Assembly (NCBI RefSeq): GCF_013201935.1
Contig: NZ_CP053833.1
Location: 1,364,001-1,428,000 of the forward strand
Source of the DNA: Arcobacter cloacae
Lineage (GTDB): Bacteria; Campylobacterota; Campylobacteria; Campylobacterales; Arcobacteraceae
Length of the DNA: 64,000 nucleotides
Direction of reading: 5' to 3'
In this document: positions 1 through 7,647 of the stretch, piece by piece
How the letters are laid out: every line of letters begins with the position of its first letter
Position numbering within the stretch: position 1 is the first letter of the stretch
Made by a program: the position numbers and the translations under genes
Notes under the pieces: generated by a model
What the model saw: only the letters and a program-made list of their open reading frames with translations
What the model was told of the DNA's origin: nothing
The model's database searches: none

Positions 1-1415
1 CGTGCTATTACATGAATAGGTGTTCCTTCAAAATTAAAGTTATCTCTTAAATAATTTATCAAATACCTTTTATATGTAAAATGTAAAAGATTTGGTTTAT
101 TCATAACAAGAGCAATTCGTGGAGGTCTTGTGTCAAACTGAGTTGTATAATAAATTCTTAAATAAACACCATTTGGACTAGGAAGAGAATGTCTAGTAAC
201 TGCTTCTTCAATAACTTTATTTAATTGAGAAGTAGGAATTCTTTGAATGTAATTATTATGAATCTCTATTATTTTTTCTTTTAGTCGCTCAATACTTCTT
301 CCTGTTTTTGCAGAAACAGCAATAATAGGTGCATAAGATAAAAATCTAAATCTTCTTCTTATCTCTTCTTCCATCTTTTGGAAAGTATCCATATTTTCAT
401 CCCATTTATTTAAAACGATAATAGTACCTAATCCATATTCATCAACAAGACCAGCAATTTTTTCATCTAAATCTGTAAGTTCTCTTGATGCATCTAAAAC
501 AACTAAAGCCATATTTGCTTTATCTAACATCTCTTTAGTTCTCATTAAAGCATATTTTTCAATTCCTTCAATACTTCCTCTACGTCTAAGACCTGCTGTA
601 TCGACAAATGTAATTTGCTTCTCTTTATACTCAAAAGATTCATCAACTGGATCAATAGTTGTTCCTGCTATTGGAGATACAACTGATCTTTCTTCTCCTA
701 ATATAGCATTTAAAATTGAAGATTTACCTACATTTACTCTTCCTATAATTGCAACATTAATTTTATTTTCATCAACTTCTTTATTATTTTCTTCTGTAAT
801 ATTTTCTATTTCTTCACTTGAATAATCTTCTTCATCATCAAAATCAAAATCTTCTTCTCTTTGTTTTTTTAAAGCTTCAGCTTCTTCACGTGCTACAGTT
901 TCAAGATTAACAGGAAGATGTTGATAAATCCATTCAAATAGATTTTTAGTACCTCTATTATGTGAAACTGAAATTCCAAAAAGATTCTCATCACCAATAC
1001 CAAATTCAAAAAATTCCCAAAGCCTTTCTAACTCTTTATCATTATCAATCTTATTTACAACTAAGGCTAACTCTTTCCCTAATCTTTGAAGCTCATAAAA
1101 TAATTCTTTATCCTTATCATCAGGTATATTTTTACCATCCACCATAAAAAGTATTATATCAGCCTCTTTTGCCGTTTCTATAGCTTTTCTTTTTACATTT
1201 GAAAATATAGCATCATTAGTTTCATCAATACCACCTGTATCTAACATCAATGCTTTTCTATCTAATATTTCAATTTCGTGTTTTCTAATATCTCTTGTTG
1301 TTCCAGCCATATCTGATACAATAGCAATTCTTTTATTTGCTATTCTATTAAATAGTGAAGATTTACCAACATTTGGTTGCCCAATAAGTGCAATTTTTTT
1401 TAGTGTCTTATCCAT
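1..1415 (-). CDS. der: Ribosome biogenesis GTPase Der (EngA), 3' end beyond window
   Basis: Tandem GTPase that acts in assembly of the 50S ribosomal subunit. The frame reads from an ATG at 1413-1415 down to base 1 with no stop, giving about 471 residues of a protein usually near 490, so only the last few C-terminal residues are missing. I read two G domains: the first P-loop is GQPNVGKSS near residue 11 and the second is GRVNVGKSS near residue 225. Each is followed by a DTxG motif (DTGG, DTAG) and an N-KxD motif (NKID, NKWD). An acidic linker rich in D and E (about residues 185-215) joins them, and a KH-like C-terminal domain follows. It lies downstream of hpf, separated by a strong terminator, so it probably has its own promoter or depends on read-through. 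Identification is secure; the C-terminus is not visible. Confidence 0.95.
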   Translation of the reverse strand, partial: MDKTLKKIALIGQPNVGKSSLFNRIANKRIAIVSDMAGTTRDIRKHEIEILDRKALMLDTGGIDETNDAIFSNVKRKAIETAKEADIILFMVDGKNIPDDKDKELFYELQRLGKELALVVNKIDNDKELERLWEFFEFGIGDENLFGISVSHNRGTKNLFEWIYQHLPVNLETVAREEAEALKKQREEDFDFDDEEDYSSEEIENITEENNKEVDENKINVAIIGRVNVGKSSILNAILGEERSVVSPIAGTTIDPVDESFEYKEKQITFVDTAGLRRRGSIEGIEKYALMRTKEMLDKANMALVVLDASRELTDLDEKIAGLVDEYGLGTIIVLNKWDENMDTFQKMEEEIRRRFRFLSYAPIIAVSAKTGRSIERLKEKIIEIHNNYIQRIPTSQLNKVIEEAVTRHSLPSPNGVYLRIYYTTQFDTRPPRIALVMNKPNLLHFTYKRYLINYLRDNFNFEGTPIHVIA

Positions 1416-1448
1416 AAATTTTTTAATCCTAATTTTTTTATCATAAAT

Positions 1449-1487
1449 TAAAAAAGGTATTAGCCTTTTATGCTAATACCTTTTTCA
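1449..1487 (-). terminator. Intrinsic terminator after hpf
   Basis: A perfect 14-bp inverted repeat (1451-1464 with 1472-1485) encloses a 7-nt loop. Its outer arm ends in five A/T pairs that supply the U-tract on either strand. It lies just past the hpf stop codon, so it most likely ends hpf transcription before der. Confidence 0.8.
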
Positions 1488-1502
1488 TTACAAAAGCTCT
1501 TC

Positions 1503-2045
1503 TTAATATAATCCAAACTTACCTGGAGTTGAACTTTTATATAGAACTCTCATAACATCATCCTTATCATAGAATACTTTAAATAAAGCATCTGAAGCTT
1601 TTAATTCCTCTAAAGCTTCTTCAATATCCATTGGTTTATATGAAGTCAATCTAACAGGTGTAATTTCATCTTCAAACTTTTCTAATTCTAAAGCTATTTT
1701 ATCTTGAATCTCTGAAGCTACAACCTCAGTTAATTTTGTCGCTTTGTGAGCAGCAACTTTATCATGATGTCTTCTTAACACTTTAGATACTCTATCAACA
1801 GCAATATCAATCGCTGCATATAAATCTTTATCTTTTTGTTTAACTACAATTGTATCTAAATGAGCTATATTTAAAGTAAATTCAAATGTGAAACCTTTTT
1901 TCCCATGTTTTTCATCTTGGTCAATTATTGAGTTTACAGATATTATATCCAAATTATATTTTTTAAATACCTCTATTGAACTATTAATGTAATTTTTAAT
2001 TGAATCTGTTAAATCTATGTGTCTTCCTACAATACTTGTATTCAT
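1503..2045 (-). CDS. hpf: Long-form ribosome hibernation promoting factor
   Basis: Binds the 30S subunit and, in its long form, dimerises 70S ribosomes into inactive 100S particles during slow growth. The 180-residue length fits the long HPF class: an N-terminal ribosome-binding domain (about 1-105, start MNTSIVGRHIDLTDSIKNY) and a C-terminal dimerisation domain (about 125-180, containing KPMDIEEALEEL and ending GKFGLY). The ATG at 2043-2045 is preceded by a good Shine-Dalgarno (AAGGAG) a few bases upstream. It sits between ftsK and der on the same strand. A TAGAAT hexamer about 27 nt upstream suggests its own promoter and the terminator after it suggests a monocistronic message, in keeping with growth-phase control of this gene in other bacteria. 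Confidence 0.93.
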   Translation of the reverse strand: MNTSIVGRHIDLTDSIKNYINSSIEVFKKYNLDIISVNSIIDQDEKHGKKGFTFEFTLNIAHLDTIVVKQKDKDLYAAIDIAVDRVSKVLRRHHDKVAAHKATKLTEVVASEIQDKIALELEKFEDEITPVRLTSYKPMDIEEALEELKASDALFKVFYDKDDVMRVLYKSSTPGKFGLY

Positions 2046-2071
2046 AACATACTCCTTATAATAATTTATTT

Positions 2072-2077
2072 ATTCTA
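2072..2077 (-). promoter_or_regulatory. Possible -10 element of hpf
   Basis: TAGAAT on the minus strand, 27 nt upstream of the hpf start codon, in the 110-nt gap after ftsK. There is no convincing -35, which is usual for Campylobacterota sigma-70 promoters. It is a weak call based on one hexamer. Confidence 0.35.
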
Positions 2078-2155
2078 ACATAAAAAAAGTAAAATGGATA
2101 ACTTTATTTTTAAAATAACCCTTGTATAAACTAGTAATTGCTAAGTTTTATCAAT

Positions 2156-4348
2156 TTATACTAGAATTTCTCTATTTCCTTTTGCATTTACCTCAGATAA
2201 GATACCTGTTTGTTCAAGTTGTTCCACAATCGTTGCAGCTCTGTTATAACCAATTCTTAATCTTCTTTGAATATAAGAAATTGAAGTTTTTTTCTCTGTT
2301 AAAACTATCTCTTTTGCATCATCATACAATTCATCAAGTTCTAAACTATCAGAATTACTAGAAGCCCCATTTCCAGAACTAACTCCTGAAGTTCTATCTT
2401 TAATAAAATTCATATCATATACAACTTCTCTTTGCTCTTTTAAAAACTCAACAACTTTTTCAATTTCACTTTCAGTTGACCAAGGTGCATGGATTCTCAC
2501 AAGTCCTGACATTCCAGGAGGTGTAAATAACATATCTCCTCTTCCTAATAATGACTCAGCTCCCATTGAATCTAAAATAATCTTAGAATCTATTTTTTGC
2601 CCTACTTTATAAGATAATCTACTTGGTAAATTAGCTTTTATAAGTCCTGTTACAACATCAACCGATGGTCTTTGAGTTGCTACTATTAAGTGAATTCCAC
2701 TAGCTCTTGCCATTTGTGCAAGTCGCGCAATTGAATACTCTACATCTTTTCCACTTGTCATCATTAAATCAGCTAACTCATCAATAACTACAACAATATA
2801 AGGCATAGTATCGTATCCCTCTTTTTGTGCTTTTTCATTGTAATTTTCAATATTTTTTGTTTTAGTTTTTGACATTAAAGTATAACGTCTTTCCATCTCT
2901 GAAACCATATTTGATAAAGCATTTATTGCATCGGCTGCTTTTGTAATAACTGGTGTTAAAAGATGTGGAATATCGTTATACATTGAAAATTCAAGCATTT
3001 TTGGATCAATCATAACTAGACGCAAATTATCTGGTGAATTTTTATAAAGCAACGATAAAATCATTGAATTAATTCCTACTGATTTTCCACTTCCAGTTGT
3101 CCCTGCTATTAGCAAGTGAGGAAGTTTTTTAAGGTCTGTAATAAATGGTTTACCAACTATATCTTTTCCTAAAATCATAGTTAATGGAGATTTAGAATTT
3201 TGAAAAATCTCACTATCAAGCATCTCTTTTAGATAAATAGTTTGTGTATCTTCATTTGGAACTTCAATTCCCACAACATCTTTTCCTGGAATTGGAGCTT
3301 GAATTCTAATAGTTTGAGCCTTTAAAGCCATGGCTAAATCATCTTGAAGATTTAAGATTTTTGATACTTTTACATTTGGTGCTGGTTTGAATTCAAAAGT
3401 CGTAACAACAGGACCTGTATAAGTTCTTACAACATCACCTTCAATTTTAAACATGGCTAATTTATCCAATAAATCTGCTATTTTTTGATCAATAAAGGCT
3501 TCTGAAACTTTAGACTTATTATCTTTTGGTGAATCTTGAAAAAATGAAGTTGGAGGTAATTTGAAATTTTTTGGTTTTTCAGTTTTCCCTAATTCTATTT
3601 GGTCTAATAACTTCTTATTTTCTTCTAACTCTTCAACAATAATAGAATGAGACTCTGTAATTTGTGGTTGTATTATTTTTTCAACTTCTTCTTGAATTTC
3701 TAAATCTGTATTGTCAATTGATAAAATACTATCTTTAATAATAGAAGGAACTTCTTTTTCTTCTTTTATTTCAAGAGGTCTATTTTGTTTTTTATTAACT
3801 TCATTTACAATATTATTACTTTGCTCAACTCTTTTTTCTCTTTGTTTATTTTCTATTCTTTTTATATCTAAACTTTTTCTTAGTTTTATCTTATTTCTTA
3901 TTTTTTTCAAATCTTCTACATTAAAATCAGAGTTTTCAAATAAAACCAAAAAAGAGATTATGAAACCTACTAAAACAAATATATACAATCCTGCTCTTCC
4001 AATCACAGGAGATAAAGAGTCTATTAAAATATTTCCAATTTCACCTCTTGTATAAGGATTTTCCAAGATTAATGCTTGAAAAATCAAACTTACGAAAAAG
4101 AGTAAAAAGACTACTAAAACATTTAAAATCAAATCTTTTTTATCAATATTTTCTTTAAAATTGATTGTATATAAAGGAATAATTAATAAAAGTAAATACA
4201 CATAAGATAAGTATCCAAAATATTTATGAGAAAAATCAGAAAATACAAATCCTACATTCCCAACAACATCTTTTCCACTTTCAAAAGTTGTATATTGAAA
4301 ATAAATAATAACAAATAGAATAATTAATGATATAATTTTTTTAGCTAT
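2156..4348 (-). CDS. ftsK: DNA translocase FtsK/SpoIIIE, start codon non-canonical
   Basis: Septum-anchored ATPase that pumps DNA during division and chromosome-dimer resolution. Visible parts are N-terminal membrane segments, a charged linker, a motor domain with Walker A GTTGSGKS and Walker B VVVIDELAD, and a C-terminal winged-helix gamma domain (SYIQRRLRIGYNRAATIV). The first conventional start in frame is the GTG at 4199-4201, but it has no good Shine-Dalgarno and would drop a clear hydrophobic segment. The frame stays open upstream to a stop at 4361-4363, encoding a typical first transmembrane helix (KKIISLIILFVIIYF). An AAGG lies 7 nt before an ATA codon at 4346-4348, which I take as the likely start. 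No ATG, GTG or TTG occurs in frame in this interval. Translation begins about 20 nt after the lpxD stop, so coupling is plausible. Function is secure; the start is inferred. Confidence 0.85.
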   Translation of the reverse strand: MAKKIISLIILFVIIYFQYTTFESGKDVVGNVGFVFSDFSHKYFGYLSYVYLLLLIIPLYTINFKENIDKKDLILNVLVVFLLFFVSLIFQALILENPYTRGEIGNILIDSLSPVIGRAGLYIFVLVGFIISFLVLFENSDFNVEDLKKIRNKIKLRKSLDIKRIENKQREKRVEQSNNIVNEVNKKQNRPLEIKEEKEVPSIIKDSILSIDNTDLEIQEEVEKIIQPQITESHSIIVEELEENKKLLDQIELGKTEKPKNFKLPPTSFFQDSPKDNKSKVSEAFIDQKIADLLDKLAMFKIEGDVVRTYTGPVVTTFEFKPAPNVKVSKILNLQDDLAMALKAQTIRIQAPIPGKDVVGIEVPNEDTQTIYLKEMLDSEIFQNSKSPLTMILGKDIVGKPFITDLKKLPHLLIAGTTGSGKSVGINSMILSLLYKNSPDNLRLVMIDPKMLEFSMYNDIPHLLTPVITKAADAINALSNMVSEMERRYTLMSKTKTKNIENYNEKAQKEGYDTMPYIVVVIDELADLMMTSGKDVEYSIARLAQMARASGIHLIVATQRPSVDVVTGLIKANLPSRLSYKVGQKIDSKIILDSMGAESLLGRGDMLFTPPGMSGLVRIHAPWSTESEIEKVVEFLKEQREVVYDMNFIKDRTSGVSSGNGASSNSDSLELDELYDDAKEIVLTEKKTSISYIQRRLRIGYNRAATIVEQLEQTGILSEVNAKGNREILV

Positions 4349-4367
4349 GATAAGACCTTTTTATTTT

Positions 4368-5315
4368 TTATTTTAATAAGTTTGATATTTTTCCTTGTAA
4401 TTTAAGCCATTGCTTATGCTCAAATAAAGGAAATCCTGCCCATGATTTTTTAGGTTCAGTAATACTTTTAGTTACTCCACCTCGAGCTGCAATTGTAGTA
4501 AATGGTGCAATTTCAAGATGCCCTGCTGTTCCACTTTGTCCACCCATTACAACATAAGCATTTAAAATAGTAGAACCTGCAAGTCCCACTTGTCCAACTA
4601 AAATAGAACCTCGACCAATTTTACAATTATGTGCGATGTGAACAAGATTATCAAGTCTTACTCCATCTTCGATAATTGTTGATTTAAAAACTGCTCTATC
4701 TATTGCGCAGTTTGCGCCTATTTCCACATCATTTCCAATAGTTACATTTCCATTTTGATAAATTTTTATATATTTCCCATCTTTTGTATTTGCAAAACCA
4801 AAACCATCACTTCCGATTACAGTTCCAGCATGAATAATACAATCATTCCCTATTGTACAATCTCTATAAATTGTAACATTTGGATAAATAATAGTGTTAT
4901 TTCCTATTTTTACATTATCACCTATGAAGCTTCCTGCCATTATTGTACAGTCACTTCCTACAATAGAGTTTTTTCCAATATAAACATTTGGCATAACTTT
5001 TGTTCCACCACCAATAAGCGGTTTTTCTCCATCCATTTCTACAACATTTGGAGCAAAAAGTTTAGAAATTCTTGCTAAATTCAAATAAGGTTCATCACAA
5101 ATTAAAGCAATAGTTCCACTTGGTACTTCACTGGCATTTTCACTTGTTACTAAAACAGCTGCTGCTTTTGTATTTTTTAAATCTGATAAATATTTTTTGT
5201 TTTCTAAAAAAGTTAGTTCATTTTCATTTGAATCTAATAAAGTATTTAAACCAGTAATCTCTTTTTTTTCTTGGCAGTTTATACCAATAAAATCTGCTAT
5301 CTCTTCAAGAGTCAT
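4368..5315 (-). CDS. lpxD: UDP-3-O-acylglucosamine N-acyltransferase LpxD
   Basis: Adds the N-linked hydroxyacyl chain to UDP-3-O-acylglucosamine in lipid A synthesis, in the cytoplasm. At 315 residues it has the LpxD layout: an N-terminal uridine-binding domain (about 1-100), then a left-handed beta helix of hexapeptide repeats such as IGKNSIVGSDCTIMAG and IGNDCIIHAGTVIG, and a short C-terminal helix. The catalytic histidine is expected in the segment LDNLVHIAHNCKIG (about residue 230). The ATG is preceded by AAGGAT at good spacing. It lies in a minus-strand run ilvB-ilvN-lpxD-ftsK; a hairpin at the end of ilvN may partly separate it from the ilv genes. Confidence 0.95.
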   Translation of the reverse strand: MTLEEIADFIGINCQEKKEITGLNTLLDSNENELTFLENKKYLSDLKNTKAAAVLVTSENASEVPSGTIALICDEPYLNLARISKLFAPNVVEMDGEKPLIGGGTKVMPNVYIGKNSIVGSDCTIMAGSFIGDNVKIGNNTIIYPNVTIYRDCTIGNDCIIHAGTVIGSDGFGFANTKDGKYIKIYQNGNVTIGNDVEIGANCAIDRAVFKSTIIEDGVRLDNLVHIAHNCKIGRGSILVGQVGLAGSTILNAYVVMGGQSGTAGHLEIAPFTTIAARGGVTKSITEPKKSWAGFPLFEHKQWLKLQGKISNLLK

Positions 5316-5337
5316 TTTTTATCCTTAAATTAAGAAT

Positions 5338-5364
5338 AAGATAAGAGATTAATTCTCTTATCTT
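5338..5364 (-). other. Hairpin spanning the ilvN stop codon
   Basis: Perfect 11-bp inverted repeat (5338-5348 with 5354-5364), 5-nt loop, covering the last bases of ilvN and the gap before lpxD. There is no U-tract after it on the minus strand, so it looks more like an intercistronic stability or processing hairpin than a full terminator. Confidence 0.45.
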
Positions 5365-5855
5365 TCCATTGCTACTATTCCGCTTCTAACAACCTCAAGT
5401 GGATTAAATTTTTGCATAACTTTTATAAAATTCATAATTCTAGAACTTGAATCAGTAGCACTTACAATTATAGAATCATCTGTTACATTTTGGATACTTC
5501 CATGATATGCTCTTGCAATTACATCAATATCTGACAAATTATTGTCTATTGAAAACTTCATTAAAACAGTATCTTTTTCAATAACATTTTTATGCTCATT
5601 TACTTTTAATACAGGAATCAATTTATTTAACTGTTTAACAATTTGATCAATCACTCTTTTATCACCTGTTGTTACTATTGTCATTCTTGAATATTGACTA
5701 TCTGTAATTGGAGCAACAGTTAATGAATCAATATTATAACCTCGTGCTGAAAATAATCCAACAATTCTTGATAAAACATTATGCTCATTTAATACAACTA
5801 CAGAAATAACTTGTCTTGTAGTTTCGCTATCATAATAATGATTAAAATTGTTCAT
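5358..5855 (-). CDS. ilvN: Acetolactate synthase small (regulatory) subunit
   Basis: Regulatory subunit of acetohydroxyacid synthase, which activates the large subunit and confers valine feedback inhibition. The 165-residue protein has an N-terminal ACT domain (about 15-90, starting RQVISVVVLNEHNVLSRIVGLF, with GYNIDSLTVAPT-like residues near 40-50) and the C-terminal domain found in full-size IlvN/IlvH proteins. Its start codon overlaps the ilvB stop by one base (TAATG), so the two are translationally coupled, as expected for subunits needed in fixed ratio. Confidence 0.94.
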   Translation of the reverse strand: MNNFNHYYDSETTRQVISVVVLNEHNVLSRIVGLFSARGYNIDSLTVAPITDSQYSRMTIVTTGDKRVIDQIVKQLNKLIPVLKVNEHKNVIEKDTVLMKFSIDNNLSDIDVIARAYHGSIQNVTDDSIIVSATDSSSRIMNFIKVMQKFNPLEVVRSGIVAMER

Positions 5856-7552
5856 TATTTTCCCCCTTCAATTAATGTCATTTCATTTAACGCATGACCA
5901 TTTGGAACCATTGGTAATACCTCTTCATGTCTTGCAACAACTACTTCAATCATTGCAGGTCTTTTTTGCTCAACTGCATCTTTTAAAGCAGCATCGAATT
6001 CTTCTTTTGTTGTAACTCTATAACCAATTCCACCAAAAGCTTCTACAAGCATTTTAAAATTTGGTTGAGCTGTTAAATCTGTTTCAGATAATCTATTTTC
6101 ATAAAACATTGTTTGCCATTGTCTTACCATACCTAAATAGTTATTATTTAAAACAATATTTATAACAGGTAATTCATATTCAACACAAGTCATAAGCTCT
6201 TGAATATTCATTAAAATAGAACCGTCCCCTGTAAAGTTAATAGATACTTTATCTGTTCCCTTAATTGCTCTTGCAACTCCCATAGCAGCTGGCAATCCAA
6301 ATCCCATAGTTCCTAAACCACCACTTGTAATCCATTGTCTTGGATATGAAAATGGATAAAACTGTGCTGTCCACATTTGATGTTGTCCAACATCTGTTGA
6401 AATAATAGCTTTAGAACCTAACAATTTACCTACTCTTTCAATAGGCCATTGGGGTTTAATAACTTCATTTGAATCAATATATCTTAAAGGTTCTTTTTCT
6501 CTATAATCTTTTAATAATTCAACCCAGTTTGAATAATCATTAAATTCATACTCATTAACTGCTTCAATCATTGCTTTTACTGTTACTTTTAAATCTCCAA
6601 CTATTGGATAATCAGGTACAACTAATTTTGCAATAGATGTTGGGTCAATATCAACATGAATAACTTTAGCTTTTGAAGCAAATTCATCTAATCTTCCAGT
6701 TACCCTATCATCAAATCTAGCTCCTAAAGAGATTAGTAAATCAGTTTCATAAGCTGCCATATTTGCTGCAAATTCTCCATGCATTCCTAACATTCCAAAG
6801 AATAATGGATTTTCATCACCCATTACTCCTCTTGCCATTAATGTTTCAACAGCTGGAATATTTAGTTTTCTAGCTAATTCTCTAATTTCAAATCCACAAT
6901 TTGACAATATAGCTCCTCCACCCACATAAAGTAGAGGTTTTTTAGCATTAGAAATTGCTTCCATCGCTCTTTTTAGCTGTTTTTTATTGTAATTAACTGT
7001 TGGTTTATATGTAGGTAAATTTATCTCTTCAGGATAAATAAACTCTGCAACCTGTGCTGTTATATCTTTTGGGATATCAACATGTACAGGTCCTGGTCTT
7101 CCAGTACTTGCTATATGAAACGCTTCTTTTATAATTCTTGGTAAATCTTCAATCTTATTAACTAAATAATTATGTTTTGTACAAGGTCTTGAAATTCCAA
7201 CTGCATCAATTTCTTGGAAGCCATCTGTTCCAATAATTGTAGTTGGAACTTGTCCTGAGATCACAACTAATGGAATAGAATCCATATATGCATCAGCTAA
7301 TCCTGTAACTGCATTTGTAAATCCAGGACCAGAAGTTACTATTGCTACTCCTGTCTTACCAGTTGCTCTTGCATACCCTTCAGCTGCAATAATTGAAGCT
7401 TGTTCATGTCTATTTAGAATGTGTTGAAAATAGTTTTGTTTATATATTTCATCATAGACGTTCATAATAGCGCCTCCAGGGTATCCAAATACTACTTCAA
7501 CCCCTTCTTGATGTAATGATTCTACAACCATTTTTGCGCCAGTCATCTTCAT
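5855..7552 (-). CDS. ilvB: Acetolactate synthase large (catalytic) subunit
   Basis: ThDP-dependent enzyme that condenses pyruvate to acetolactate, or with 2-ketobutyrate to acetohydroxybutyrate, the first common step of branched-chain amino acid synthesis. The 565 residues show the three-domain layout: an N-terminal PYR domain with the catalytic glutamate in the segment ILNRHEQASIIAAEGYARA (near residue 50), a central FAD-associated domain, and a C-terminal ThDP-binding motif GDGSILMNIQEL...VLNNNYLGMVRQWQ. The ATG has a GGAG Shine-Dalgarno. It is first in the ilvB-ilvN unit; roughly 95 nt separate it from the upstream diguanylate cyclase, leaving room for a promoter, although no leader peptide or T-box is evident. 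Confidence 0.95.
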   Translation of the reverse strand: MKMTGAKMVVESLHQEGVEVVFGYPGGAIMNVYDEIYKQNYFQHILNRHEQASIIAAEGYARATGKTGVAIVTSGPGFTNAVTGLADAYMDSIPLVVISGQVPTTIIGTDGFQEIDAVGISRPCTKHNYLVNKIEDLPRIIKEAFHIASTGRPGPVHVDIPKDITAQVAEFIYPEEINLPTYKPTVNYNKKQLKRAMEAISNAKKPLLYVGGGAILSNCGFEIRELARKLNIPAVETLMARGVMGDENPLFFGMLGMHGEFAANMAAYETDLLISLGARFDDRVTGRLDEFASKAKVIHVDIDPTSIAKLVVPDYPIVGDLKVTVKAMIEAVNEYEFNDYSNWVELLKDYREKEPLRYIDSNEVIKPQWPIERVGKLLGSKAIISTDVGQHQMWTAQFYPFSYPRQWITSGGLGTMGFGLPAAMGVARAIKGTDKVSINFTGDGSILMNIQELMTCVEYELPVINIVLNNNYLGMVRQWQTMFYENRLSETDLTAQPNFKMLVEAFGGIGYRVTTKEEFDAALKDAVEQKRPAMIEVVVARHEEVLPMVPNGHALNEMTLIEGGK

Positions 7553-7647
7553 AATAATTCTCCATTGTTCTAAAAATAAGCAAATATTTTACAAAAACTA
7601 TAATTAAACTATGGTTTGATGAAAGAACTAATTAAAAAATTTGAAAA

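Noticed and set aside
962-1147. Plus-strand open frame inside der
   Set aside because: It lies fully antisense to the well-supported der GTPase and has low-complexity composition with no ribosome-binding site.
3711-4055. Plus-strand open frame of 114 codons inside ftsK
   Set aside because: It is the reverse of the charged ftsK linker; its serine/phenylalanine/leucine-rich translation is typical of antisense AT-rich reading.
4755-5078. Plus-strand open frame of 107 codons inside lpxD
   Set aside because: It is a mirror of the regular hexapeptide repeats of lpxD, rich in I, N, Y and S, with no independent support.
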